The position numbers and the translations under genes were made by a program. Below are positions 1 to 7,761 of a DNA stretch of 64,000 nt, one piece after another (position 1 is the first letter of the stretch; each line of letters starts with the position of its first letter). A model generated the notes under the pieces. It made no database searches. It saw only the letters and a list, made by a program, of their open reading frames with translations, and had not been told where the DNA came from. This stretch comes from a bacterium (GTDB lineage: Bacteria > Bacillota > Clostridia > Oscillospirales > Oscillospiraceae), in NCBI GenBank assembly GCA_004560375.1, contig SFVC01000009.1, positions 7,801-71,800 on the forward strand. Reading direction: 5' to 3'.

Positions 1-404
1 CCGGGGATGGAGCGCATGAGGGCGTAGTCCTCCAGGCACTGGTGGGTGGCGCCGTCCTCCCCCACGGAGATGCCGCCGTGGGTGGCGCCGATTTTCACAT
101 TGAGCCGGGTGTAGCCGATGGAGTTGCGAACCTGCTCATAGGCCCGCCCCGCCGCGAACATGGCGAAGGAGGAGGCGAAGGCCACCATGCCCATGGCGGC
201 GGCCCCGGCGGCCACGGCCATCATGTTCCCCTCGGCGATGCCGCAGTTGAAGTGCCGGTGGGGGAACTCCTTGGCGAAGGCGGCGGTCTGGGTGGAGCCG
301 GCCAGATCCGCGTCGAACACCACGACATTGTCGTGCAGCGCCCCCAGCTCCGTCAGCGCCGCGCCGTAGCCCATCCGGGTGGCAATTTTTTTCACGCATC
401 CCAT
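1..404 (-). CDS. tktB: Transketolase, C-terminal half (partial)
   Basis: This is the pyrimidine-binding/C-terminal half of a split transketolase, acting in the non-oxidative pentose phosphate pathway. About 134 N-terminal residues are visible; the gene runs off the left edge. It opens MGCVKKIATRMGYG. GIAEGNM carries the conserved catalytic Glu, and GATHGGISVGEDGATHQ is typical of the family. The ATG follows the stop of the N-terminal-half gene by one base and has a good Shine-Dalgarno (GGAGGTGG), so the two halves are translationally coupled. The two-subunit form is common in Clostridia. Confidence 0.93.
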   Translation of the reverse strand, partial: MGCVKKIATRMGYGAALTELGALHDNVVVFDADLAGSTQTAAFAKEFPHRHFNCGIAEGNMMAVAAGAAAMGMVAFASSFAMFAAGRAYEQVRNSIGYTRLNVKIGATHGGISVGEDGATHQCLEDYALMRSIP

Positions 405-405
405 G

Positions 406-1251
406 TCAGTCCACCTCCAATTCCGCCAGCCTGGCCTTCAGCTCGGCCATGGCCTGCCCATACTGCTCGTCGCTGGGGGCCTTGCCGTGCCAGCCCACCT
501 GATTCTCCATAAAGCTGACCCCTTTGCCCTTGGTGGTTTTCATCAGGATGGCGAAGGGTTTGCCCTTCACCGTCTCGGCCTGGGCGAAGGCCCCCTCCAG
601 GGCGTCGAAGTCGTGGCCGTCGATCTCCACCGTCTCAAAGCCGAAGGCGGCCAGCTTGTCCAGGATGGGGTAGGAGCTCATGACCTGCTCCACCGGGCCG
701 TCGATCTGGAGGCCGTTGTTGTCGATGATCACCCGCAGGTTGTCCAGCTTGTAGTGGTGGGCGAACATGAACGCCTCCCACACCTGGCCCTCCTCGATCT
801 CGCCGTCGCCCAGCAGGGTGTACACCCGGCAGGGGCTGCCCTGGAGCTTGGCCGCCAGGGCCATGCCGCAGGCGGCGGACACCCCCTGGCCCAGGGAGCC
901 GGTGGACATATCCACGCCGGGGGTGGAGCGCATATTGGGGTGACCCTGGAGGTAGGAGCCGATGTGCCGCAGGGTTTTCAGATCCTCCCAGGGGAAGAAA
1001 CCCCGCAGGGCCAGGGCGGCATACAGTCCCGGGGCGCAGTGGCCCTTGGACAGTACAAAGCGATCCCGGTCGGGTTTGTCCGGCTGGGCGGGGTCGATGT
1101 TCAGCTCCTTGAAATACAGGTAGGTGAACAGGTCGGCGGAGGACAGGCTTCCGCCGGGGTGGCCGGACTTGGCGGCGTAGACGCCCTCAAGGACGCCCAT
1201 CCGCACCTTGCAGGCGTTGATCTCCAGCGCCCTTTTTTCTTTGGCGGTCAT
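406..1251 (-). CDS. tktA: Transketolase, N-terminal (TPP-binding) half
   Basis: A 281-residue thiamine-diphosphate-binding half of the split transketolase. The TPP/Mg motif is visible as GDGEIEEGQVWEA followed about 20 residues later by IDNNGLQIDG, and SGHPGGSLSSAD near the N-terminus is a transketolase signature. The ORF is open further upstream, but ATG at 1251 has GAGGGGATCAC before it and gives the usual family length. It lies 17 bases after galM and directly before the C-terminal half, so galM-tktA-tktB look like one sugar-metabolism operon. Confidence 0.95.
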   Translation of the reverse strand: MTAKEKRALEINACKVRMGVLEGVYAAKSGHPGGSLSSADLFTYLYFKELNIDPAQPDKPDRDRFVLSKGHCAPGLYAALALRGFFPWEDLKTLRHIGSYLQGHPNMRSTPGVDMSTGSLGQGVSAACGMALAAKLQGSPCRVYTLLGDGEIEEGQVWEAFMFAHHYKLDNLRVIIDNNGLQIDGPVEQVMSSYPILDKLAAFGFETVEIDGHDFDALEGAFAQAETVKGKPFAILMKTTKGKGVSFMENQVGWHGKAPSDEQYGQAMAELKARLAELEVD

Positions 1252-1268
1252 GTGATCCCCTCTTTCTT

Positions 1269-2327
1269 TCAAAGCCCTTCGGCGCTGTCCGCGATGCCGA
1301 AGCCATAGCTGGTTTTGCTGGTAAACTGCTCCCCGGCCCGCAGCACGCAGGAGGGGAAGGTGGGCTGGTTGGGCGTGTCCGGGAAGAACTGGGTCTCCAG
1401 GCAGAAGCCGTGGCGGTTGCCGTAGACCGCGCCGCCCTTGCCCGCGGGGCAGCCTGCAAGGAAGTTCCCCGTGTAGAACTGCACCCCGGGCAGATCCGTG
1501 ATCACGTCCATGGCGATACCCGTGTCCGGAGACCAGGCCCAGGCGCATCGCCCCCTATGTTGGCCGTGTGTCAACGCCCAGTTGTGATCATAGCCCCCGG
1601 CCAGCTCCAACTGCCGGAAGGGCTCGCTGATCCGCGCCCCGATGGGCCGGGCGATCCGCAGATCCATGGGGGTGCCGTCCACCGGGGCGATCTCCCCGGT
1701 GGGGATGGAGCCGGGCACGGTGGGGGTGTAGTGGGAGGCGTTCAGCTGGATATACTGGCCCTCCACGCTGCCGCTGCTGTGGCCGGACAGGTTGAAGTAG
1801 GTGTGGTTGGTGGGGTTGAACACGGTGTCCCGGTCGCACGCGGCCCGGTACTGGATGGACAGCGTCCCGTCAGATAGGGTATAGGTCACCTGGACAGACA
1901 GGGTGCCGGGGTAGCCCTCCTCCCCGTCGGGGCTGACCAGGGAGAGGATGACGGAGCTGTCCGTCAGCGCCTCCACCGTCCACACCCGCTTGTCGAAGCC
2001 CACCTGCCCCCCGTGGAGGGAGTTGGGCCCGTCATTGGCGTACAGCGGATACTCCACCCCGTTCAGCGTGAACTTCGCCCCGCCGATCCGGTTGGCGTAC
2101 CGCCCGACCAGCGCCCCTATGTACTTGTCCTGGGTCATGTAATCCTCCAGGGTGTCAAAGCCCAGCGCCACGTCCACCGGGTTTCCGTCCCGGTCAGGGA
2201 CAATCAGGGAGCGCACCGCCCCCCCGTAGGTGATGATCCGGCACATCACAGCCCCGTCCCGCAGGGTGATCTGATCCACCTGGGTTCCGTCGGGCATACG
2301 GCCGAAGGCCGTCCTGTTTTCCTCCAT
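1269..2327 (-). CDS. galM: Aldose 1-epimerase (mutarotase)
   Basis: A 352-residue cytosolic enzyme that interconverts alpha and beta anomers of aldoses such as galactose and glucose. Family signatures are GRYANRIGGAKF, the catalytic-His region NPTNHTYFNLSG and the catalytic-Glu region LETQFFPDTPNQP near the C-terminus. ATG 2327 is preceded by GGAGGAGC; an open frame extends about 640 bases further upstream but is antisense to the DUF1538 gene and lies beyond the promoter. First gene of the operon with the split transketolase. Confidence 0.95.
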   Translation of the reverse strand: MEENRTAFGRMPDGTQVDQITLRDGAVMCRIITYGGAVRSLIVPDRDGNPVDVALGFDTLEDYMTQDKYIGALVGRYANRIGGAKFTLNGVEYPLYANDGPNSLHGGQVGFDKRVWTVEALTDSSVILSLVSPDGEEGYPGTLSVQVTYTLSDGTLSIQYRAACDRDTVFNPTNHTYFNLSGHSSGSVEGQYIQLNASHYTPTVPGSIPTGEIAPVDGTPMDLRIARPIGARISEPFRQLELAGGYDHNWALTHGQHRGRCAWAWSPDTGIAMDVITDLPGVQFYTGNFLAGCPAGKGGAVYGNRHGFCLETQFFPDTPNQPTFPSCVLRAGEQFTSKTSYGFGIADSAEGL

Positions 2328-2438
2328 AGCTCCTCCGCTCCGCCGGCATACCGGCCCGTTTGATGTCCGCCCCGCGCCCCGCCCCGGCAGGGCCGGAGGC
2401 AAACTCGGCGCAGACGGATAGGAGAACTGCTTGTGGTT

Positions 2439-2467
2439 AGTATAGCATAGTAACCCGATGAAAACAA
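2439..2467 (-). promoter_or_regulatory. Sigma-A promoter of galM-tktAB
   Basis: On the minus strand TTGTTT and TATACT are separated by exactly 17 bases, about 110 bases upstream of the galM ATG. It is divergent from the promoter at 2536. Confidence 0.6.
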
Positions 2468-2535
2468 CCGCAAACCGCTTTTTTTCGCCTGTTTTGTTGA
2501 ATCGCAGGGGCAATCCGGAAATTTCCTTTTTCCCG

Positions 2536-2564
2536 TTGGCATCTCCACGTTTTTTTGATATAAT
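2536..2564 (+). promoter_or_regulatory. Sigma-A promoter of the DUF1538/PII operon
   Basis: TTGGCA, 17 bases, TATAAT. The -10 overlaps an in-frame upstream ATG at 2563, which therefore cannot be the start of the following gene. Confidence 0.75.
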
Positions 2565-2580
2565 GCAAACCATGATGATC

Positions 2581-4161
2581 ATGCGGGGGGATATCCCTGC
2601 GGGAAAGAAGGTGGGGCGATTGCGCGGCTCCCTCCCAAAATTGAAGGAAAAGCTGCTGGAGGCGCTGAAGGCGGTGCTGCCCATTGTGGGCATCGTGCTG
2701 GCGCTCAGCTTCAGCGCGGCCCCCATCTCCCCCAGCATCCTGCTGTGCTTCCTGCTGGGGGCGGCCATGATCATGGCGGGCATGATGTTCTTCACCCTGG
2801 GGGCGGAGGCCAGCATGACCCCCATGGGGGAGCGGGTGGGCACCGCCGTCACCCGCAGCCGGAAGCTGCCGGTGATCATCCTCATGGGCTTTCTGCTGGG
2901 CTTTCTGATCACCATCTCCGAGCCCGACCTCCAGGTGCTGGCGGGCCAGGTGCCCGCGGTGCCCAACCTGACCCTGATCCTGTCGGTGGCGGCGGGGGTG
3001 GGGGTGTTTCTGGTGGTGGCCCTGCTGCGTATGCTGTTCGGGGTGGCCCTGCCCCCTATGCTGGTGTTTTTCTACGCGATAGTGTTTGTCCTGGCCTTCT
3101 TCGTGCCCCGGGACTTCCTGGCGGTGGCCTTCGACTCCGGCGGCGTCACCACCGGGCCCATGACCGTCCCCTTCATCATGGCCCTGGGCGTGGGCATCTC
3201 CGCCATCCGCAGCGACCGCCACGCCGCGAACGACAGCTTCGGCCTGGTGGCCCTGTGCTCCATCGGGCCCATTTTGGCGGTGCTCATCCTGGGGCTGATC
3301 TTCCGCCCGGAGGACGGGGCCTATACCGCCCCCCTCCTCCCCGAGATCACCGACTCGGTGGAGCTGTGGGCCCTGTTCCGGGGCGGCCTGCCCACCTATA
3401 TGAAGGAGATCGCCCTGTCCCTGCTGCCCATCACCGCCCTGTTCGGGGCGTTCCAGGCGGTGTCCCTGCGGCTGTCCCTGCGGACGCTGAAGAAGATCGG
3501 GGTGGGGCTGGCCTATACCTACATCGGCCTGGTGCTGTTCCTCACCGGGGCCAACGTGGGCTTCATGCCCGCGGGCAACTACCTGGGCCAGGTAATGGCC
3601 TCCCTGGAGTGGCGCTGGGCCATCGTCCCGGTGGGTATGGTCATCGGCTACTTCATCGTCAAGGCGGAGCCCGCCGTCTACGTCCTCAACCGGCAGGTGG
3701 AGGAGATCACCGACGGCGCCATCTCCTCCTCCGCCATGGGGGCCAGCCTGTCCATCGGCGTGGCAGTGTCCATCGGGCTGGCCATGGCCCGGGTGCTGAC
3801 GGGGATTTCCATCCTCTGGTTCCTCATCCCGGGGTACGCCATCGCCATTGTGCTGTCCTTCTTTGTGCCCAAAATTTTCACCGCCATCGCCTTCGACTCC
3901 GGCGGCGTGGCCTCCGGGCCCATGACCGCCGCTTTCCTGCTGCCCTTCGCCCAGGGGGCGTGCGCGGCGGTGGGGGGCAATATCGTCACCGACGCCTTCG
4001 GGGTGGTGGCCATGGTGGCCATGACGCCCCTCATCGCCATCCAGATTTTAGGCATGGTCTATCAGGCCCGGCAGAGGGCCGGGGGCAAGGCGCGGCCCCA
4101 GCCCGTCCCGCCGGTTATGGCCTTTGACCTGCTGGACGACGACGCCATCATCGAATTGTAG
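2581..4161 (+). CDS. DUF1538 multi-pass membrane protein
   Basis: About 526 residues, very hydrophobic, with roughly a dozen membrane segments and an internal duplication. The signature AFDSGGVTTGPM appears near residue 182 and again as AFDSGGVASGPM near residue 437, so it is two DUF1538 halves in tandem. Function is not established; the fold suggests a transporter or channel. The start is uncertain: ATG 2581 is the first usable one clear of the promoter, but TTG 2620 follows an AAGGTGGGG Shine-Dalgarno-like stretch and leaves a family-like N-terminus (KLKEKLLEALKAVLP). The next gene, 32 bases on, encodes a PII-like sensor, which suggests signal-controlled transport. Confidence 0.85.
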   Translation: MRGDIPAGKKVGRLRGSLPKLKEKLLEALKAVLPIVGIVLALSFSAAPISPSILLCFLLGAAMIMAGMMFFTLGAEASMTPMGERVGTAVTRSRKLPVIILMGFLLGFLITISEPDLQVLAGQVPAVPNLTLILSVAAGVGVFLVVALLRMLFGVALPPMLVFFYAIVFVLAFFVPRDFLAVAFDSGGVTTGPMTVPFIMALGVGISAIRSDRHAANDSFGLVALCSIGPILAVLILGLIFRPEDGAYTAPLLPEITDSVELWALFRGGLPTYMKEIALSLLPITALFGAFQAVSLRLSLRTLKKIGVGLAYTYIGLVLFLTGANVGFMPAGNYLGQVMASLEWRWAIVPVGMVIGYFIVKAEPAVYVLNRQVEEITDGAISSSAMGASLSIGVAVSIGLAMARVLTGISILWFLIPGYAIAIVLSFFVPKIFTAIAFDSGGVASGPMTAAFLLPFAQGACAAVGGNIVTDAFGVVAMVAMTPLIAIQILGMVYQARQRAGGKARPQPVPPVMAFDLLDDDAIIEL

Positions 4162-4193
4162 GGGATGCTTCTGCGGTTAGGGGGAATTTTATT

Positions 4194-4898
4194 TTGAACG
4201 AGTTATACCTCATGGCGGCCATCACCGAGCGGGCCCGGGCCCGGCAGTTCGTGGAGCTGTTCAAGCGGCACAACGTCGCCGTCACCCTCAGCACCCTGGG
4301 GGCGGGGACGGCGCGCAGCGAGCTGCTGGACTATTTCGGCCTGGAGAAGACGGAGAAGGTGGTCACCTTTTCCGTGGTCACCCGCTCCACCTGGCGCTCG
4401 GTGAAGCAGGCCATGCAGCGGGAGCTGAACATCGACGTGCCCGGCACGGGCATCGCCTTCATCATCCCCCTGAGCAGCATCGGGGGGAAAAAACCTCTGG
4501 CCTTCCTCACCGAAGGCCAGGATTTTGAAGCGGGGGAGGAATCTGCCTTGAAGGACACCAAATACGAGCTGCTGGTGGTCATCGCCAACCAGGGGTACAC
4601 GGAGCTCATCATGGACGCCGCCCGGGAGGAGCAGGCGGGGGGCGGCACCGTCCTCCACGCCAAGGGCACCGGCATGGAGAAGGCGGAGAAATTCCTGGGC
4701 TTCTCCCTGGTGAACGAGAAGGAGATGGTGTTCATCGTGGTGAAAACCGCCACCAAGAACCGGATTATGCGCTCCATCATGGACAAGGCGGGGCTGAACA
4801 GCAAGGCCCAGTCCATCGTGTTCTCCCTGCCTGTCACCGGCACCGCCGGGATGCGGCTGCTGGAGCTGGCGGGGGACGAGACGGACGAGGAGGAATGA
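4194..4898 (+). CDS. Tandem PII-like (GlnB/GlnK-type) signalling protein
   Basis: 234 residues made of two ferredoxin-like PII domains, about 3-105 and 125-225, joined by a short linker. Each has the beta-alpha-beta pattern and a glycine-rich stretch (GTGIAFIIPLSSIGG; AKGTGMEKAEKFLG). Classical PII is about 112 residues and trimeric, so a fused pair is unusual; the uridylylated Tyr of the GlnB T-loop is not evident. The start is TTG 4194, the only one fitting the domain edge. Linkage to a DUF1538 membrane protein resembles the glnK-amtB pairing, and by analogy it may bind nucleotides and gate the membrane protein (inference). Confidence 0.8.
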   Translation: MNELYLMAAITERARARQFVELFKRHNVAVTLSTLGAGTARSELLDYFGLEKTEKVVTFSVVTRSTWRSVKQAMQRELNIDVPGTGIAFIIPLSSIGGKKPLAFLTEGQDFEAGEESALKDTKYELLVVIANQGYTELIMDAAREEQAGGGTVLHAKGTGMEKAEKFLGFSLVNEKEMVFIVVKTATKNRIMRSIMDKAGLNSKAQSIVFSLPVTGTAGMRLLELAGDETDEEE

Positions 4899-4902
4899 CG
4901 GG

Positions 4903-5310
4903 TTGAACCGAGAAAAAAGCTGCGGAGCGGTTATCTTCCGCGAAAATAATACGGAACGTGATTATCTGATCCTCACCAGCACCCTGGGCCACACCACCCT
5001 GTGCAAGGGCCACGTGGAGGGGGAGGAGACGGAGCACGAGACCGCCGTCCGGGAGATCCGGGAGGAGACGGGGCTGGCGGTGGACTTTGTGGACGGCTTC
5101 CGGGAGGTCATCACCTACGCCCCCAAGCCGGGGGTCACCAAGGACGTGGTGTTCTTCCTGGCCCGGCTGCGGGCCGGGGAGCCGGTCTGCCAGCCCGAGG
5201 AGGTGGCGGCCATCCGTTTCCTGCCTCTCGACGAGGCGCTGGCGGCGCTGACCCACGACTCCGACCGGGACACCCTGCGGAAGGCCCACGCCTTTCTGGA
5301 GGGGCGCTGA
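4903..5310 (+). CDS. Nudix hydrolase, diadenosine-tetraphosphatase-like
   Basis: 135 residues. A complete Nudix box spans residues 36-58, with G36, E42 and REIREETGL, so metal-dependent pyrophosphohydrolase activity is expected. The N-terminus SCGAVIFR and small size resemble asymmetric Ap4A hydrolases (MutT/Nudt2 group), but the substrate cannot be fixed from sequence. TTG start at 4903 with GAGGAGG upstream, four bases after the PII-like gene and three before the next ORF, so it is translationally coupled in the operon. Confidence 0.85.
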   Translation: MNREKSCGAVIFRENNTERDYLILTSTLGHTTLCKGHVEGEETEHETAVREIREETGLAVDFVDGFREVITYAPKPGVTKDVVFFLARLRAGEPVCQPEEVAAIRFLPLDEALAALTHDSDRDTLRKAHAFLEGR

Positions 5311-5313
5311 GCC

Positions 5314-6681
5314 ATGCCCGCCCCGCTGTATGACGCGCTGCGGGCGCTGGCGGACAGCCGTCCCCTGCGGCTGGATATGCCCGGGCACCACGGCCAGCCC
5401 CTGCCGGGGGGCCTCCCCTGGCCGTCCGGCATTGATTTCACCGAGAACGGTGCAACCGGGGATCTGTTCGGGGAGGAGCCGGACGAGATCCAGGAGGCGG
5501 AGCGCCTCTGGGCGGAACGGCTGGGCTTTGACGCCTGCCTGTTCCTCACCGGCGGATCCACCCAAGGCATTCACACCGGGCTGGCCCTGCTGGCCGGGGC
5601 GGGCGGAGCCGCGGCCATCGACCGGGGCAGCCACCGCTCCGTCTACCACGCCCTGGCCCTGCTGGATCTGACCCCCGCGTTCCTGTCCCGGCCCTGGCTG
5701 GCGGGGGAGGGGGTCACCGGGCCCATCCCGCCCGAGACGGTGGAGGAGACGCTGAACGCCCGCCCGGACATTAAAACGGTTTGTATCACCTCACCCACCT
5801 ATTACGGCGTGTTGTCGGACATCCCCGCCATCGCTGCGGTGTGCCACGCCCACGGGGCCAAACTGATGGTGGACGGGGCCCACGGGGCCCATCTGCCCTT
5901 TTTAGGGTACGAGGGCTACCGGGCGGCGGACGTGGTGGTGATGTCCGCCCACAAGACCCTCCCCGCGCCGGGGCAGGCCGCCCTGCTCTTTGCCAAGGGC
6001 TTCCCCCTGTCCGAACTCCAGCGGTGGGGGGCGGTGTACGGCACCTCGTCCCCGTCCTATGTCCTCATGGCGGCGCTGGACGGGGTGCGGGACTACATGG
6101 AGGGGGAGGGCGGGGCCCGCTACCGGGAAACCGCCCGGCTTGTGGAGGAGCTGCGGGGCCGCTGGCCCGCCCTGCGGGAGCGGGACGGCCTGGCTCTGGA
6201 TCCCGCCCGCCTCGTCCTCACCAGCCCGGACGGCTTCGCCCTGGGGTCGGCCCTGCGGGCCCGGGGGGCCTACCCCGAGATGGCGGACGCCGGCCATGTG
6301 GTGTCTATCCTCACCTGCGCCGACGGCCCCGGGCAGTTCGCCCGGCTGGAGCGGCTTTTGGGGGAGACCGGGCCCACCGGCCCCTGCGCCTCCATCCAGC
6401 CCCCGCCGGAGGCGCCGGAGGCCGTCCTCACCCCCCGGCAGGCCCTGTTCGCTCCCCGGGTGCGCCTGCCGCTGGCGGACTGCGCGGGGCAGATCGCCGC
6501 GGGGCAGATCGCGCCCTATCCCCCCGGTGTGCCCGTCATCGCCCCCGGGGAGCGGATCGAAAAAAAACATCTGGCCTATTTGCGGGAAATAGGCTATAAT
6601 AAGGACAGGACAGACATCATCGCGGAGGGACGCGATGGAGAGGGAGGCCCAGGCCATGAAGCTGATCATCGCCATCATTAA
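5314..6681 (+). CDS. Orn/Lys/Arg decarboxylase-family PLP enzyme (YaaO-like)
   Basis: 455 residues, aspartate-aminotransferase fold. The N-terminus has the family signature DMPGHHGQ; the substrate/PLP region reads FLTGGSTQGIH, the PLP-binding Asp is in MVDGAHGAHLPF, and the Schiff-base lysine is K214 in SAHKTLPAPGQ. In Bacillus the homologue lies in the yaaO-tmk-yaaQ-holB-yaaT cluster, and the same order is kept here except that tmk is missing. The last 26 bases overlap the DarA gene, so the final residues are probably not conserved. Whether it decarboxylates Lys, Orn or Arg is unknown. Confidence 0.88.
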   Translation: MPAPLYDALRALADSRPLRLDMPGHHGQPLPGGLPWPSGIDFTENGATGDLFGEEPDEIQEAERLWAERLGFDACLFLTGGSTQGIHTGLALLAGAGGAAAIDRGSHRSVYHALALLDLTPAFLSRPWLAGEGVTGPIPPETVEETLNARPDIKTVCITSPTYYGVLSDIPAIAAVCHAHGAKLMVDGAHGAHLPFLGYEGYRAADVVVMSAHKTLPAPGQAALLFAKGFPLSELQRWGAVYGTSSPSYVLMAALDGVRDYMEGEGGARYRETARLVEELRGRWPALRERDGLALDPARLVLTSPDGFALGSALRARGAYPEMADAGHVVSILTCADGPGQFARLERLLGETGPTGPCASIQPPPEAPEAVLTPRQALFAPRVRLPLADCAGQIAAGQIAPYPPGVPVIAPGERIEKKHLAYLREIGYNKDRTDIIAEGRDGEGGPGHEADHRHH

Positions 6682-6979
6682 CTACGACGACGCCAACGCC
6701 GTCACCCAGAACCTGTCCAGGAACGGGTTCTCCTCCACCCGGCTGTCCACCACCGGCGGCTTTCTGCTGGCGGGGAACGTCACCCTGCTCACCGGGGTGC
6801 AGGACGACCAGGTGCAGCAGGCCATCGACCTCATCCGGGAGTGTTCCCACAGCCGGAAGCAGATGGTGCCCGCCCTCACCGAGATGAGCTACGGCTTCAT
6901 GCCCGTCATGCCGGTGGAGGTCACTGTGGGCGGGGCCACCGTGTTCGTGGTGGACGTGGAGCGGTTCGAGCGGCTATGA
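6656..6979 (+). CDS. darA: Cyclic-di-AMP receptor DarA (YaaQ/PstA)
   Basis: 107 residues, a PII-like trimeric receptor that binds c-di-AMP. It opens MKLIIAIINYDDANAV and has FSSTRLSTTGGFL and SRKQMVP, conserved c-di-AMP-pocket regions in the family. An in-frame ATG at 6635 exists, but ATG 6656 has GGAGAGGGAGG at the right distance and matches the family N-terminus. It overlaps the decarboxylase-family gene by 26 bases and holB by an ATGA. Its downstream target in cells is not established. Confidence 0.92.
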   Translation: MKLIIAIINYDDANAVTQNLSRNGFSSTRLSTTGGFLLAGNVTLLTGVQDDQVQQAIDLIRECSHSRKQMVPALTEMSYGFMPVMPVEVTVGGATVFVVDVERFERL

Positions 6980-7722
6980 TAACACTTCCCGATCCCCTGT
7001 CCCACGCCTACCTGATCACCGGGGGGAGCGGGGACAGCAGGGCCGCTTTGCTGAACCGGCTGGCGGCGGCCTACCTGTGCGAGGGGGAGAAGCCCCCCTG
7101 CGGCCAGTGCCGCGCCTGCCGGAAGGTGGGAAAAAACGCCCACCCCGACCTGTCCCGCACCGCGCCGCCCCCGGACAAGGCGGAGATCACGGTGGAGCAG
7201 ATCCGATCCCTGCGTGCGGACGCCTACGTCCGCCCCAACGAGGGAAAGCGGAAGGTGTACGTGGTCAGCCCGGCGGACGCCATGAACCCCGCCGCCCAGA
7301 ACGCCCTGCTGAAGGTGCTGGAGGAGGGGCCCGCCTACGCCGCCTTCCTGCTGGACACGGACAGGCCCGGGAAGCTGCTGGACACGGTGCGCTCCCGCTG
7401 CGAGCTGCTGGCCCTGCCGCGGTCGAAGGATCCCATCGACCCCGAGCTGCTGGCCCGGGCAGAGGAGCTGGCGTCGCTGCTGCTGGGCGGGGACGAGCTG
7501 GCCTGCGCCCGGGCCCTGGTGGAGCTGGAGCTGTCCAAGCCCCGTGCGGAGGAGCTGTCCGCCCTGCTGGGGGAGACGGAGCGCGCCGTCTCCCGGCGGC
7601 TGGCCCAGGATCCCCGGCGGGGGGCGAGGGTTTTGCAGGCCCTGAAAACCGCCCGGGAAAACGCGGTGTACCGCCCCGGCACGGGGCACACCCTGGGGCA
7701 GATCCTCACCCGGATCTTCTGA
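6976..7722 (+). CDS. holB: DNA polymerase III delta' subunit
   Basis: 248-residue clamp-loader subunit. It has the DnaX/HolB-type zinc motif CGQCRACRKV after an upstream Cys, and the AAA+ stretch NALLKVLEEGPAYAAFLL. The P-loop is degenerate (GGSGDSR), as expected of delta', which does not hydrolyse ATP. ATG 6976 overlaps the darA stop. It is shorter than E. coli delta' because the C-terminal domain is abbreviated. Confidence 0.92.
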   Translation: MITLPDPLSHAYLITGGSGDSRAALLNRLAAAYLCEGEKPPCGQCRACRKVGKNAHPDLSRTAPPPDKAEITVEQIRSLRADAYVRPNEGKRKVYVVSPADAMNPAAQNALLKVLEEGPAYAAFLLDTDRPGKLLDTVRSRCELLALPRSKDPIDPELLARAEELASLLLGGDELACARALVELELSKPRAEELSALLGETERAVSRRLAQDPRRGARVLQALKTARENAVYRPGTGHTLGQILTRIF

Positions 7723-7761
7723 CGCCCCGGCAGATATTTTTCATACACGGAGGATACCCTT

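Noticed and set aside
2458..2580. Upstream start of the DUF1538 gene
   Set aside because: It overlaps the consensus promoter and the encoded residues are not family-like.
379..3222. Long antisense or out-of-frame ORFs such as 379-1308 (+), 1410-1877 (+) and 2745-4127 (+)
   Set aside because: They lie opposite or within confident genes and read as Gly/His/Arg/Pro-rich sequence, the usual shadow of G+C-rich codons.
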